Shown: one piece after another, positions 25,062 to 34,420 of the stretch
Layout of the letters: each line of letters starts with the position of its first letter
How positions within the stretch are numbered: position 1 is the stretch's first letter
Position numbers and translations under genes: made by a program
DNA from: Microbacterium algeriense
GTDB lineage: Bacteria > Actinomycetota > Actinomycetes > Actinomycetales > Microbacteriaceae
Assembly: GCF_008868005.1 (NCBI RefSeq)
Contig: NZ_WAAO01000001.1
Coordinates: 806,001-870,000, forward strand
Reading direction: 5' to 3'
DNA length: 64,000 nucleotides
The notes under the pieces: model-generated
The model's database searches: none
The model's input: the letters and a program-made list of their open reading frames with translations, nothing else
Told to the model about the DNA's origin: nothing

Positions 25062-26125
25062 CCGCGGCAGCCGGCACCACCATCTGGCGGGAACTCATCC
25101 GCAAACCCTTCTTCTGGGGCATCGTCGCGATCATCGCGCTCCTCGCGCTGAACGTCATCAAGGACCCGACCTATCTCGCCCTGTCGATCAACCCGAACAA
25201 CGGCAACCTCGTCGGCAACCTCGTCGACATCCTGCGCCAGGCGGCGCCGGTGATGATGATCGCGATCGGGATGTCGCTCGTCATCGCGACCGGCGGCATC
25301 GACCTCTCCGTGGGGTCGCTCATGGCCGTCGCGGGGGCCGTCTCGATGGAGTTCCTCAGCGCGGCAGGCGACTCCTTCGGCGCGGCGCTCGCCGCCGTCG
25401 GGCTCGCGCTGGTGATCACGGGCGTCCTCGGTGCGGTCAACGGCGTGCTCGTCGCGTACGTGGGGCTGCAGCCCTTCATCGCCACGCTCGTGCTGATGCT
25501 CGCCGGACGCGGCATCGCGAAGGTCATCACCGGCGGGCAGAACACCACCGCCTCGAACGACTCGTTCCGCTGGATCGCCAACGGCTTCCTGATCGGCATC
25601 CCCGTCGTGTTCCTCCTCGCGGTGCTCATCGTGATCGCGGTGGGACTGGTCGTCCGGCGCAGCGCCCTGGGTCTCATGATCGAAGCGATCGGCATCAACC
25701 CCCGAGCGAGCCGCATGGCGGGCATCAAACCCAAGGGACTGCTGCTCACGGCCTACATCATGAGCGGGATCCTCGCGGGGATCGCCGGCGTCATGTCGGT
25801 CGGCAGCGTCATGACCGTCGACATCTCCCGCACCGGCTACCAGCTGGAGCTCGATGCGATCCTCGCGGTCGTCATCGGCGGCGCCTCGCTCGCGGGCGGC
25901 AAGTTCTCACTCAGCGGAGCCTTCGTGGGCGCGCTGCTCATCGCCACGCTCGACAAGACCGTCCTGTATCTCGGCGTCTCGTCGTCGGCGACCCCGGCCT
26001 TCAAAGCCATCGTCATCGTCGTGCTGTGCCTGCTGCAGTCGGAGCGGGTGCGCGGCTGGTTCCGCCGTCGACGCAGGCCGCGGCCCGCCGAACGGCTGCT
26101 GCAGAAGGAAGAGGTGTCGGCATGA
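25058..26125 (+). CDS. Sugar ABC transporter permease, YtfT type
   Basis: The 355-residue protein has about ten membrane segments and the CUT2 signatures IATGGIDLSVGSLMAVAGAV and GLQPFIATLVLMLAGRGIAK. It ends with a basic cytoplasmic tail. It pairs with the permease encoded next, which overlaps by 4 bp. Two different permease genes next to each other is the arrangement of YtfT-YjfF, unlike the single-permease ribose system. Confidence 0.9.
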   Translation: MTAAAGTTIWRELIRKPFFWGIVAIIALLALNVIKDPTYLALSINPNNGNLVGNLVDILRQAAPVMMIAIGMSLVIATGGIDLSVGSLMAVAGAVSMEFLSAAGDSFGAALAAVGLALVITGVLGAVNGVLVAYVGLQPFIATLVLMLAGRGIAKVITGGQNTTASNDSFRWIANGFLIGIPVVFLLAVLIVIAVGLVVRRSALGLMIEAIGINPRASRMAGIKPKGLLLTAYIMSGILAGIAGVMSVGSVMTVDISRTGYQLELDAILAVVIGGASLAGGKFSLSGAFVGALLIATLDKTVLYLGVSSSATPAFKAIVIVVLCLLQSERVRGWFRRRRRPRPAERLLQKEEVSA

Positions 26126-27159
26126 GTGCTGTGTCCGTCAGCCCCGACGCGCGTCCGGTCGGGACCATCCCCGACCGCGCGCGCCGCATGATCACGGCGA
26201 ACCCGTCGGTGCTGCCGACCATCGCATCGATCGTCATCTTCGTCGGCATGGTGATCTTCGGGGAGGTGGCATACGGCCGCATCCTGCAGTTCAACACGCT
26301 GTCGAACCTGCTCATCAACAACGCGCACCTCATCGTGCTCGCCGTCGCCCTGACGTTCGTGATCCTCACCGGAGGCATCGACCTGTCCGTCGGATCGATC
26401 ATCGCCGTCTCATCGGTGGCCGGGGTGATGCTGTCGAACGCCGGATGGAACGTGTTCGCGGTGATCATCGCGATGATCGGGATCGGCGTGCTCTTCGGCA
26501 TCGTGTCCGGCGTGCTCATCAGGTACTTCAATGTGCAGCCGTTCATCGCGACGCTGGCGATGATGTTCCTCGGACGCGGTCTGGCATCGCTGCTCAGCAC
26601 CACGCCGGAGCGTCTCGGCGAGGACTCCCCGATCCGCTGGATCGGAGCCCAGCTGAAGATCATCGACGGTCCGAAGGTGAACGACCTCGTGATCACTCCG
26701 GCTGTGCTCGTCGCGGTGCTCGTCGTGATCGCGGCGTTCTTCGTGCTGCATCGCACGCGCATGGGGCGCACCGTGTACGCGATCGGCGGATCCGAGAGTT
26801 CGGCGCTGCTGATGGGGCTGCCGGTGCACGGGACGAAGGTGCTCGTGTATGTGATCAGCGGCGCGCTCGCCGGTCTCGCCGCGGTGCTCTACACCGCGCG
26901 GCTCGGCACAGCGCAGAACATCACCGGCATCGGGTGGGAGCTCGACGCCATCGCCGCGGCCGTGATCGGGGGGACGCTGCTGACCGGCGGCTACGGATAT
27001 GTGCTGGGCTCCGTGGTCGGGGCGCTCGTGCTCGGCCTGATGAACGTGCTCATCACGCGCGACGGCGGCATCCCGCCGGAGATGACGACCATCATCACCG
27101 GCGGCATCCTGCTCGTGTTCGTGCTGCTGCAGCGCGCCGTCACCCGTCGCCGTGAGTAG
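26122..27159 (+). CDS. Sugar ABC transporter permease, YjfF type
   Basis: The 345-residue membrane protein has ILTGGIDLSVGSIIAVSSVA and FNVQPFIATLAMMFLGRGLA, then IGGSESSALLMGLPVHGTKV, features of the YjfF half of hexofuranose/pentose importers. ATG 26122 overlaps the previous stop by 4 bp. It ends the operon; a palindromic repeat follows 40 bp downstream at the convergence with the SDR gene and may limit read-through. Confidence 0.9.
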   Translation: MSAVSVSPDARPVGTIPDRARRMITANPSVLPTIASIVIFVGMVIFGEVAYGRILQFNTLSNLLINNAHLIVLAVALTFVILTGGIDLSVGSIIAVSSVAGVMLSNAGWNVFAVIIAMIGIGVLFGIVSGVLIRYFNVQPFIATLAMMFLGRGLASLLSTTPERLGEDSPIRWIGAQLKIIDGPKVNDLVITPAVLVAVLVVIAAFFVLHRTRMGRTVYAIGGSESSALLMGLPVHGTKVLVYVISGALAGLAAVLYTARLGTAQNITGIGWELDAIAAAVIGGTLLTGGYGYVLGSVVGALVLGLMNVLITRDGGIPPEMTTIITGGILLVFVLLQRAVTRRRE

Positions 27160-27198
27160 CCCCCACCCCACCCCCCCCCAGTCACCCCAGCCACCCCA

Positions 27199-27259
27199 GC
27201 TCCCGTCGCGATATAACAGCCATATCGGCCGGTTTTGGCTGTCATATCGCGACGGGAGC
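27199..27259. repeat. Long palindromic repeat, copy 3 (type A)
   Basis: 23-bp arms with core GTCGCGATATAACAGCC and one mismatch (GTCATATC in the right arm) around a 15-bp loop. It sits between the convergent permease and SDR genes, 4 bp from the SDR stop. Confidence 0.92.
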
Positions 27260-27263
27260 GGGG

Positions 27264-28103
27264 TCAGTCCCGCCAGGAGTGGCGGGGGGCGTATCCGAGG
27301 AGGCGGCGGGCCTTGGCGATCGAGAGCAGGGTCTCGTTCGGAGCGAAACCGGCCTTGATCGGCACGTCGGGGAACACCTCGGCGAGCAGCTCGTCGTTCG
27401 GCCGCGACATCACGGTGTCGGCGGCCGCGATGATGAACCGGTCGAATCCGGCGGGGGCGACCTCCAGGGCGCGCTGCACCGCCTGGGCGCCGTCGCGGGC
27501 GTCGATGTAGCCCCAGAGGTTCCACTTCCGCAGCGTCGCGTCGGCGTCGAACGACGGGAACTCCGCGTAGTCCTCCGGATCCATCACGTTCGAGAACCGC
27601 AGAGCCGTGATGGAGAGGTCGGGATGCCAGCGCACCAGCTCGGTCGCCAGCTGCTCCTCGAGCGTCTTCACGAGCGAGTACACGGATTCCGGGCGGGCCG
27701 GGTAGTCCTCGTCGACGGGCACGTAGGGCGGAGGGACGTCGAACGGCAGGCCGAGGACCGTCTCGCTCGACGCGTACACGATGCGGCGGATGCCGAGCCG
27801 GACCGCCGCCCAGAAGACGTTGAACGTGGCGGGCATGTTGTTGTGGAAGGTCGCGACGTCGGAGCGGATGCCGGGGGCCGGGATCGCGCCGAGATGCACC
27901 ACCGCGTCGATGCCGTCGTGCCGATCGCCCACCGCCGTGAAGGCGTCGACGACCTGGCCGTAGTCGGTCAGATCGACCTGCACGAAGTCGGGGCCGCGGG
28001 TGCCCGTGATGTCCATGCCGATGACGTCGTAGCCGTTCGCGCGGAGTTCCCGTGCGACGACGCGGCCGAGCTTGCCGGATGATCCCGTGAGAGCGATGCG
28101 CAT
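27264..28103 (-). CDS. NAD-dependent epimerase/dehydratase (extended SDR)
   Basis: The 279-residue protein begins MRIALTGSSGKLGRVVAREL, an SDR nucleotide-binding loop (GxxGxxG), and has YASSETVLGLPF and VYSLVKTLEE, giving the catalytic Ser and the YxxxK pair. Extended SDRs act on sugar or sugar-nucleotide substrates. The gene stands divergent from a LacI gene (57 bp apart) in the middle of the arabinose locus, so an aldose or uronate dehydrogenase role is possible but not provable from sequence. Confidence 0.82.
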   Translation of the reverse strand: MRIALTGSSGKLGRVVARELRANGYDVIGMDITGTRGPDFVQVDLTDYGQVVDAFTAVGDRHDGIDAVVHLGAIPAPGIRSDVATFHNNMPATFNVFWAAVRLGIRRIVYASSETVLGLPFDVPPPYVPVDEDYPARPESVYSLVKTLEEQLATELVRWHPDLSITALRFSNVMDPEDYAEFPSFDADATLRKWNLWGYIDARDGAQAVQRALEVAPAGFDRFIIAAADTVMSRPNDELLAEVFPDVPIKAGFAPNETLLSIAKARRLLGYAPRHSWRD

Positions 28104-28160
28104 GTCACCAGAGTGCCACGCCGGCGGCCGGGCGGCTCCGGTCGTCGTACACTCGTCCGC

Positions 28161-29177
28161 GTGAGCGACACCAGCAGCGGCCGGCCCCGACCCATCGGTG
28201 TGCGCGACGTCGCCGCGCGCGCCGGCGTCTCGCGACAGACCGTGTCGCGCGTGCTGAACGATCATCCGGATGTCGCCGCGGAGACCGGCGACCGCGTGCG
28301 CGCCGCGATGGCGGAGCTCGGCTACCGGATGAACAACGCCGCGCGCGCTCTCGGCACCCGACGCTCGCGGACCCTCGGCGTGCTGGCGTCGGACGCGCTG
28401 CAGTACGGTCCGTCGCGCAGTCTCGCGGCGCTCGAGGCCTCGGCGCGTGAGGCCGGGTACTGGGTGAGCGCCGCATTCGCCGACGCCGCGGATGCCGTCG
28501 CGGTGGTGGCGGCGGTCGATCATCTCGTCGTGCAGGGGGTCGAGGGGATCGTGGTGGTCGCGCCGCACGCGCAGACTCTTGAGGCGCTGGGCGGGCTGCG
28601 CATCGAGGTGCCCGTGGTGACGCTGCATTCCGCGGGGCTCGGTGCCGCGGGGCTGTCGGTGGACCAGGTCGCCGGCGCGCGGCTGGCGGTCGGTGCGCTC
28701 GCCGACGCGGGGCACACGCGCATCGCGCATCTCGCCGGCCCAGCGGACTGGCTGGAGGCGGAGTCCCGTGCCGACGGTTTCGCCGCGGAGCTCGCGGCCC
28801 GCGGTCTGACGCCGGGGCCGGTGATCGCGGGGGACTGGTCGGCGGGATCCGGTTACGCGGCCGTCGATGCCGTGCGCGACGCGGGTGTCACCGCGGTGTT
28901 CGCGGCGAACGACCAGATGGCGCTCGGGTTGCTGAGCGCGCTGCACGCGGCGGGGCTCGCGGTGCCGGGCGACGTGAGCGTGGTCGGGTTCGATGACACC
29001 CCGGATGCGGCGTTCTACTGGCCCGCGCTCACGACCGTCCGCCAGGACTTCGACGAACTGGCGCGGCGGGCCGTCGCCGCCGCGATCGGCGGATCGGATG
29101 CCGCGGCATCCACCCTCCCCCCGGTGGCCCCGGTCCTGGTCCCCCGCGCCTCCATCGCCCCGCCTCCCCCCTCCTGA
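28161..29177 (+). CDS. LacI-family regulator, probable arabinose operon regulator
   Basis: The 338-residue protein has head GVRDVAARAGVSRQTVSRVL (NDHPDVAAETGDRVR), hinge GTRRSRTLGVLASDA and effector domain with AVFAANDQMALGLLSALHAA and VSVVGFDDTPDAAFYWPALT. The GTG at 28161 is the likely start; an ATG 48 bp upstream lies within the SDR divergent region. It precedes araDBA on the same strand and is a paralogue of the LacI at 19624. It ends in a Pro-rich tail (SIAPPPPS). Confidence 0.88.
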   Translation: MSDTSSGRPRPIGVRDVAARAGVSRQTVSRVLNDHPDVAAETGDRVRAAMAELGYRMNNAARALGTRRSRTLGVLASDALQYGPSRSLAALEASAREAGYWVSAAFADAADAVAVVAAVDHLVVQGVEGIVVVAPHAQTLEALGGLRIEVPVVTLHSAGLGAAGLSVDQVAGARLAVGALADAGHTRIAHLAGPADWLEAESRADGFAAELAARGLTPGPVIAGDWSAGSGYAAVDAVRDAGVTAVFAANDQMALGLLSALHAAGLAVPGDVSVVGFDDTPDAAFYWPALTTVRQDFDELARRAVAAAIGGSDAAASTLPPVAPVLVPRASIAPPPPS

Positions 29178-29211
29178 CCCCCTCCCCCTCCCCCCTCCCT
29201 CCCTTCGGCGC

Positions 29212-29289
29212 CGAGTGCACGGCTTGCTGCCGAGTGCACGGCTTGGCAACGCGGCGAACCCGTGCACTCGACGCGAAGCCGTGCACTCG
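29212..29289. repeat. Cluster of four CGAGTGCACGG-type inverted repeats
   Basis: CGAGTGCACGGCTTG occurs twice in direct order (29212 and 29231), followed by two inverted copies: a 10-bp core at 29261 and a 14-bp match at 29276. Direct and inverted copies can pair into a long hairpin. It follows the LacI stop by 34 bp and may also terminate that transcript. It is unrelated in sequence to the GTCGCGATAT palindromes. Confidence 0.75.
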
Positions 29290-29340
29290 AGGTCGAACGG
29301 CGGGGTGGTTGCGCGGGAGGCGAGGGCGTGGGAGACTTCC

Positions 29341-29352
29341 GTGACCGGTCAC
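29341..29352. promoter_or_regulatory. Palindromic operator candidate before araD
   Basis: GTGACCGGTCAC is a perfect 12-bp palindrome 31 bp before the araD start. Its ACCGGT centre resembles the CCGG centre of the 22253 site. It is a plausible operator for the LacI protein encoded just upstream. Confidence 0.45.
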
Positions 29353-29383
29353 AGTGGCCGGGATCCGAGACCTCGAGGCAGCT

Positions 29384-30103
29384 GTGAGCAACGACGCCCC
29401 CACCTTCGAACCCGCCGTCGAACGCGCGATCGCCGACGTCCGCGCCGATGTCGCCCGTCTGCACGGCGAGCTGGTCCGGTACGGCCTTGTCGTCTGGACC
29501 GGCGGCAACGTGTCGGGCCGCGTCCCCGGCGCCGACCTCTTCGTGATCAAGCCGTCCGGCGTGAGCTACGACGAGCTGACGCCGGAGAACATGATCCTGT
29601 GCGACCTGGACGGAACCGTGATCCCCGGCACGCCCGGCAGCGACCGCTCCCCGTCGAGCGACACCGCGGCGCACGCCTACGTCTACCGGCACATGCCCAC
29701 CGTCGGCGGCGTCGTGCACACGCACTCGACCTACGCCGTCGCGTGGGCGGCGCGCGGTGAGGAGATCCCCTGCGTGATCACCGCCATGGCCGACGAATTC
29801 GGCGGTCCGATCCCGGTCGGCCCCTTCGCGATCATCGGCGACGACTCCATCGGGCGTGGCATCGTCGAGACGCTCGACGGTCACCGCTCCCGTGCCGTGC
29901 TGATGCGCAACCACGGACCGTTCACGATCGGCGCCGATGCGAAGGATGCCGTGAAGGCCGCCGTCATGGTGGAGGACGTCGCCCGGACGGTCCACCTCGC
30001 GCGCGAGGCCGGCCCCCTCGTGCCGATCCCGCAGTCCGCGATCGACAGTCTGTACGACCGCTACCAGAACGTGTACGGCCAGAGCGAGGACAGCCGCCGA
30101 TGA
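29384..30103 (+). CDS. araD: L-ribulose-5-phosphate 4-epimerase
   Basis: The product of about 239 residues shows class II aldolase/AraD features: TGGNVSGRVPG, FVIKPSGVSYDELTPENMIL, SSDTAAHAYVYR, the zinc ligands in VVHTHSTYAVAWA, and MRNHGPFTIG, ending YQNVYGQ as AraD does. It interconverts L-ribulose-5-phosphate and D-xylulose-5-phosphate by retro-aldol cleavage. GTG 29384, after CGAGGCAG, is chosen over GTG 29354, which would overlap the operator palindrome. It overlaps the kinase gene by 4 bp. Order araD-araB-araA-galM. Confidence 0.92.
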   Translation: MSNDAPTFEPAVERAIADVRADVARLHGELVRYGLVVWTGGNVSGRVPGADLFVIKPSGVSYDELTPENMILCDLDGTVIPGTPGSDRSPSSDTAAHAYVYRHMPTVGGVVHTHSTYAVAWAARGEEIPCVITAMADEFGGPIPVGPFAIIGDDSIGRGIVETLDGHRSRAVLMRNHGPFTIGADAKDAVKAAVMVEDVARTVHLAREAGPLVPIPQSAIDSLYDRYQNVYGQSEDSRR

Positions 30104-31704
30104 CCCTGCAGCGACCGTCGGGGACACCGGCCGACGACATCCGCGCCGGCCGCACGAGCCTCGGCATCGAGCTCGGCTCCACCCGGATCAAGGCGTGCCT
30201 GATCGGCGGCGACGCCACAGAAGTGCTCGCCACGGGCTCCTTCTCCTGGGAGAACCGGCTCGAAGACGGCCGCTGGACCTACGCGCTCGACGACGTGTGG
30301 ACGGGGATCCGCTCGGCCTACGCGGCGCTGATCGACGACGCGGACCAGCGGCACGGCGTCCGCCCTGACACATTCGGCGCCATCGGCATCTCGGCCATGA
30401 TGCACGGGTACCTCGCCTTCGACGAAGCGGGCGAGCTGCTCGTGCCGTTCCGCACCTGGCGCAACACGAGCACCGGCAGGGCGTCCGCCGAGCTGGGGGA
30501 GCTGTTCGGCGTGAACATCCCGCTGCGCTGGTCGATCGCCCACCTGCATCAGGCCGTGCTCGACGAGGAGGCGCATGTGCCTCGCATCGCGAGCATCAAC
30601 ACGCTCGCGGGCTTCGTGCACCACGCGCTGACCGGCGAGCGCGTGCTGGGGGTCGGAGACGCCTCGGGCATGTTCCCGATCGACGCGACCACCGGCGGGT
30701 ACGACGAGCGGATGCTGCGCGCCTACGACACCCTCGCCGCCGGGCGGCTCCCGGCCCCGGTCGATCGACTGCTGCCCACCGTCCTGTCCGCCGGCACGCC
30801 CGCCGGGGTCCTCACCGTCTCCGGTGCCGCCCTGCTCGACCCGAGCGGTGCGCTGCGCCCCGGCATCCCGCTGTGCCCGCCGGAAGGCGACGCCGGCACC
30901 GGCATGGTCGCGACGAACTCCGTCGCCCCGCGCACCGGCAACGTCAGCGCGGGCACCAGCATCTTCGCCATGGTCGTGCTGGAGCGACCGCTCGCGGCGG
31001 TGCATCATGAGCTCGACCTCGTCACCACCCCGGCGGGGGATGCCGTCGCCATGGTGCACTGCAACAACGGCGCCAGCGAGCTCGCCGCCTGGGTCGGGCT
31101 GTTCACCCGCTTCGCATCCGCCTCCGGGACTCCGGTGAGCGACGATGCCGCCTTCGACGCGCTGCTCCGCGAGGCCCTGGCGGGCGAGGCGGATGCCGGC
31201 GGCCTGATCGCCTACAACCACCTCGCCGGCGAGCCGATCGCCGGTCTGATCGAGGGGCGCCCGCTGTTCGTGCGCACCCCGGACAGCGCCTTCACCCTCG
31301 CGAACGTCATGCGCGCCCAGATCTACGGCGTCTTCGGCACGCTCGCGATCGGCATGCAGGTGCTCGCCGGCGAGGGCGTGCGCCTCGACCGGATGTTCGC
31401 GCACGGCGGTCTGTTCCGCACCGCCGGAGTGGCGCAGCGGTTCCTGGCCGGCGCCCTCGACGCGCCTGTCGCGGTCGGCGAGCTCGCGGCCGAAGGCGGA
31501 GCCTGGGGCATCGCCGTGCTCGCCTCCTACCTCGCGCACGCCGACGGATCCTCGCTGGCGGAGTATCTCGATCGGGAGGTGTTCGCCACGGCCGACCTGT
31601 CCATCGCGGAACCCGACCCGGACGACATCGCCGGCTTCGCCGCCTACCTGGACCGGTATCGCGCGGGCCTGGCCGTCGAGGCGGCGGCGATCGATGCGCT
31701 CTGA
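30100..31704 (+). CDS. araB: FGGY-family ribulokinase
   Basis: The 534-residue protein has FGGY kinase landmarks: GIELGSTRIKACLI (phosphate-1), IGISAMMHGYLAFDEAGELL, FRTWRNTSTG, NVSAGTSIFAMVVLE (phosphate-2) and a C-terminal adenosine region GGLFRTAGVAQRFLAGAL. It is not of the classical enteric AraB type but lies between araD and araA, so ATP-dependent phosphorylation of L-ribulose is the natural role. It is translationally coupled to araD. The stop is followed 4 bp later by a REP-like element and a 21-bp tandem repeat. Confidence 0.8.
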   Translation: MTLQRPSGTPADDIRAGRTSLGIELGSTRIKACLIGGDATEVLATGSFSWENRLEDGRWTYALDDVWTGIRSAYAALIDDADQRHGVRPDTFGAIGISAMMHGYLAFDEAGELLVPFRTWRNTSTGRASAELGELFGVNIPLRWSIAHLHQAVLDEEAHVPRIASINTLAGFVHHALTGERVLGVGDASGMFPIDATTGGYDERMLRAYDTLAAGRLPAPVDRLLPTVLSAGTPAGVLTVSGAALLDPSGALRPGIPLCPPEGDAGTGMVATNSVAPRTGNVSAGTSIFAMVVLERPLAAVHHELDLVTTPAGDAVAMVHCNNGASELAAWVGLFTRFASASGTPVSDDAAFDALLREALAGEADAGGLIAYNHLAGEPIAGLIEGRPLFVRTPDSAFTLANVMRAQIYGVFGTLAIGMQVLAGEGVRLDRMFAHGGLFRTAGVAQRFLAGALDAPVAVGELAAEGGAWGIAVLASYLAHADGSSLAEYLDREVFATADLSIAEPDPDDIAGFAAYLDRYRAGLAVEAAAIDAL

Positions 31705-31707
31705 CGC

Positions 31708-31726
31708 TTCGACAAGCTCAGCGACC
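31708..31726. repeat. REP-like element TTCGACAAGCTCAGCGACC
   Basis: This 19-bp sequence matches the widespread intergenic family written TTCGACAAGCTCAGGGACC in many GC-rich bacteria (recalled, not searched), with one base changed. It leads directly into the 21-bp tandem array, whose unit starts with CTCAGCGACC from this element. Confidence 0.6.
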
Positions 31727-31896
31727 CATCGTGGGGGCTCAGCGACCCATCGTGGGGGAGCGGCGGCCCCTTGTGGGGGCTCAGCGACCCATCGTGGGGG
31801 CTCAGCGACTCATCGTGGGGGCTCAGCGACCCACGGTGGGGGACCGGCGACCCCTTGCGGGGGTTCAGCGACCCATCGTGGGGGCTCAGCGACCCG
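31717..31896. repeat. 21-bp tandem repeat array in the araB-araA gap
   Basis: Eight full 21-bp units and a 12-bp partial unit follow each other without gaps. Consensus is CTCAGCGACCCATCGTGGGG plus G. Units at 31759 and 31843 are a variant reading CGGCGGCCCC or CGGCGACCCC before TTG. The array fills most of the 213-bp gap and ends 21 bp before araA. It is in frame with araA (WGLSDPS-like) but the araA ribosome site GAAAGGCAGCTC lies after it. Confidence 0.95.
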
Positions 31897-31917
31897 ACCT
31901 CATTCGAAAGGCAGCTC

Positions 31918-33432
31918 ATGACACTCACCACCTCCCTCGACGGCTACGAGGTCTGGTTCCTCACCGGGAGCCAGCACCTCTACGGACCCGAGACGCTCGC
32001 CCAGGTCGCGACCCAGTCGCAGGAGATCGCCCGCCTGCTCGACGCATCGTCCGAGGTGCCGGTCACCGTCGTCTGGAAACCGGTGCTGACGGATGCCGCA
32101 GCCATCAAGCGCACGGCACAGGAGGCGAACGCCGACGACCGCGTCATCGGCCTCGTCGCGTGGATGCACACCTTCAGCCCGGCGAAGATGTGGATCGCAG
32201 GGCTCGACGCGCTGCAGAAGCCGCTCGCGCACCTGCACACGCAGGCGAACGTGGAGCTGCCGTGGGCCGACATCGACTTCGACTTCATGAACCTCAACCA
32301 GGCGGCGCACGGCGACCGGGAGTTCGGCTACATCCAGACGCGCCTCGGAGTGCCCCGCAAGACCATCGTCGGGCACGCGTCCGACCCGCGGCTGCAGCGG
32401 GAGCTCGGCACCTGGCAGCGTGCGGCTGCCGGGCTCGCGGCCGCCCGCGACCTCAAGCTCGCCCGCTTCGGCGACAACATGCGCTTCGTGGCGGTGACCG
32501 AGGGGGACAAGACCGAGGCCGAGCTGCGCTTCGGGGTGCAGGTCAACACCTGGGGCGTGAACGAGCTGGCCGAAGCCGTGGCCGCGGCATCCGAGGCGGA
32601 CGTCGATGCGCTGATCGCCGAGTACGAGGAGCTGTACGAGGTCGTGCCGGAGCTGCGGCGCGGCGGCGACCGTCATCAGTCGCTGCGCGACGGAGCGGCG
32701 ATCGAACTCGGGCTGCGGTCCTTCCTGGAGGAGGGCGGCTTCGGGGCGTTCACGACCTCGTTCGAAGACCTGGGTGCGTTGAAGCAGCTGCCCGGTCTCG
32801 CGGTGCAGCGCCTGATGGCGGAGGGGTACGGCTTCGGCGCCGAGGGCGACTGGAAGACGGCGATCCTCGTGCGCGTCGCGAACGTCATGGGCGCGGGGCT
32901 GCCCGGTGGGGCGAGCCTCATGGAGGACTACACCTACGACATGACGCCCGGCGACGAGCTCATCCTCGGCGCGCACATGCTCGAAGTGTCGCCCTCGCTG
33001 ACGACGGCCACGCCGACGCTCGAGATCCACCCGCTCGGCATCGGAGGCAAGGACGACCCGGTGCGGCTGGTCTTCACGGCCGACCCCGGCCCCGCGGTCG
33101 TGGTCGCCCTCAGCGACATGCGCGACCGGTTCCGGCTCACCGCCAACGTCGTGGAGAACGTCGAGCCGCGCGCCGCGTTGCCGAATCTCCCGGTCGGTCG
33201 TGCCGTGTGGAAGCCGCAGCCCGACTTCACGACCTCCGCCGCCGCCTGGCTCACCGCGGGTGCGGCGCATCACACGGTGATGTCGACAGCCGTCGGGCTC
33301 GAGGCCTTCCGCGACTTCGCCGAGATGGCCGAAGTCGAGCTCCTGGTGATCGATGACACCACGACGCTCCCCGAGTTCCAGAAGCAGGTGCGGTGGAACC
33401 AGGCGTACTACCGACTGGCGCAGGGGCTGTGA
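31918..33432 (+). CDS. araA: L-arabinose isomerase
   Basis: The 504-residue protein begins [18 protein letters not shown] and contains [77 protein letters not shown] and [12 protein letters not shown], all AraA signatures including the metal-binding Glu and His blocks. It isomerises L-arabinose to L-ribulose, using Mn2+. ATG 31918 follows AAAGGCAG; an upstream in-frame extension through the tandem repeat has no such site. The stop overlaps the galM-like GTG by 3 bp. Confidence 0.95.
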   Translation: MTLTTSLDGYEVWFLTGSQHLYGPETLAQVATQSQEIARLLDASSEVPVTVVWKPVLTDAAAIKRTAQEANADDRVIGLVAWMHTFSPAKMWIAGLDALQKPLAHLHTQANVELPWADIDFDFMNLNQAAHGDREFGYIQTRLGVPRKTIVGHASDPRLQRELGTWQRAAAGLAAARDLKLARFGDNMRFVAVTEGDKTEAELRFGVQVNTWGVNELAEAVAAASEADVDALIAEYEELYEVVPELRRGGDRHQSLRDGAAIELGLRSFLEEGGFGAFTTSFEDLGALKQLPGLAVQRLMAEGYGFGAEGDWKTAILVRVANVMGAGLPGGASLMEDYTYDMTPGDELILGAHMLEVSPSLTTATPTLEIHPLGIGGKDDPVRLVFTADPGPAVVVALSDMRDRFRLTANVVENVEPRAALPNLPVGRAVWKPQPDFTTSAAAWLTAGAAHHTVMSTAVGLEAFRDFAEMAEVELLVIDDTTTLPEFQKQVRWNQAYYRLAQGL

Positions 33433-34352
33433 CCTCCGACCGGCCGCGGTCGGGGCGGCAGCTGCGGATCGCGGCACACGGATATGAGGCCGTGATCGCG
33501 AGCGTCGGTGCGTCGCTGCGGAGCCTGACCTTCCGAGGACGAGACCTCGTCGTGCCCTTCGACGCCGACGAGGTGCGCCCTGGCTACCGCGGGACGACGC
33601 TCGCTCCCTGGCCCAACCGGATCGTCGACGGGGAGTACGAGTTCGGCGGACTGCGGCATCGGCTGCCGCTCACCGAACCCGAACGCGGGCAGGCCCTGCA
33701 CGGACTCCTCGCCTGGGCCGAGTACGCGGATCGCCTCGTCGAGGACGACCGCGTCGTGCTGGCGGCGGTGATCGAGCCGCAGACGGGATACCCCTTCCGC
33801 GTCGAGGTCGAGACCGAGTATCGCGTCGACGAGAACGGCCTGCAGCAGACCGTGACGGCGCGCAACGTCGGAGCGGATGCGGCGCCGTGGGGCACCGGCC
33901 CGCACCCGTACCTCGTCGCCGGGCCGTCGCCCCTCGACGCGTGGACGATGCTGCTCCCGGCATCCGAGGTCCTGACCGTCACGCCCGACCGTCTCAGCCC
34001 GGTGGAGCGCGAGCCCGTGGAGCGGCATCCGCACTGGGACTTCCGCACGGAGCGGGAGATCGGCGACGTGTTCATCGACCATGCGTTCACGGGCCTCGCA
34101 CGGACCGAGGGGGTGGCCGAGGTGCGCGTGACGGCTCCGGACAGCTCCGGCGTCGCGATGACCTGGGACGAGCGATGCCCGTGGGTGCAGGTGCATACGG
34201 CGGACACGCCCTCCGTCCCGTCGACGCATCGGATCGGACTCGCTGTCGAGCCGATGACCTGTCCGCCGGATGCCTTCAACTCCGGTACCGACCTCATCGT
34301 CCTCCCTCCCGCTTCGTCTTCCGCCGCCTCCTGGGTGATCGCGGCCATCTAG
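33429..34352 (+). CDS. galM: Aldose 1-epimerase (galactose mutarotase-like)
   Basis: The product of about 307 residues has the mutarotase pattern: [16 protein letters not shown], the catalytic His in [24 protein letters not shown] with the second His, and the catalytic Glu in [17 protein letters not shown]. It speeds anomer interconversion of the sugar before the isomerase, here probably L-arabinose. GTG 33429 overlaps the araA stop, giving tight coupling. A long palindrome follows 6 bp after the stop. Confidence 0.85.
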   Translation: MTSDRPRSGRQLRIAAHGYEAVIASVGASLRSLTFRGRDLVVPFDADEVRPGYRGTTLAPWPNRIVDGEYEFGGLRHRLPLTEPERGQALHGLLAWAEYADRLVEDDRVVLAAVIEPQTGYPFRVEVETEYRVDENGLQQTVTARNVGADAAPWGTGPHPYLVAGPSPLDAWTMLLPASEVLTVTPDRLSPVEREPVERHPHWDFRTEREIGDVFIDHAFTGLARTEGVAEVRVTAPDSSGVAMTWDERCPWVQVHTADTPSVPSTHRIGLAVEPMTCPPDAFNSGTDLIVLPPASSSAASWVIAAI

Positions 34353-34358
34353 ACCTGT

Positions 34359-34415
34359 TCCGGTCGCGATATTCCATCGATCTGCCGGTCGGATCGATGG
34401 AATATCGCGACCGGA
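34359..34415. repeat. Long palindromic repeat, copy 4 (type B)
   Basis: Perfect 24-bp arms around a 9-bp loop. The outer part TCCGGTCGCGATAT is the same as in type A copies, but the inner arm is TCCATCGATC instead of AACAGCC. It lies between convergent galM and the AbiEi-like gene. Confidence 0.93.
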
Positions 34416-34420
34416 GCGGG

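Noticed and set aside
29354..29383. araD start at GTG 29354
   Set aside because: It would begin 2 bp after the operator palindrome and has no ribosome site; GTG 29384 follows CGAGGCAG.
31717..31896. CRISPR array
   Set aside because: The repeat units are contiguous with no unique spacers and no cas genes are present.
31771..31917. N-terminal extension of AraA through the tandem repeat
   Set aside because: Although in frame, the extension is WGLSDPS-like repeat translation and the ribosome site GAAAGGCAG lies just before ATG 31918, where homology begins.
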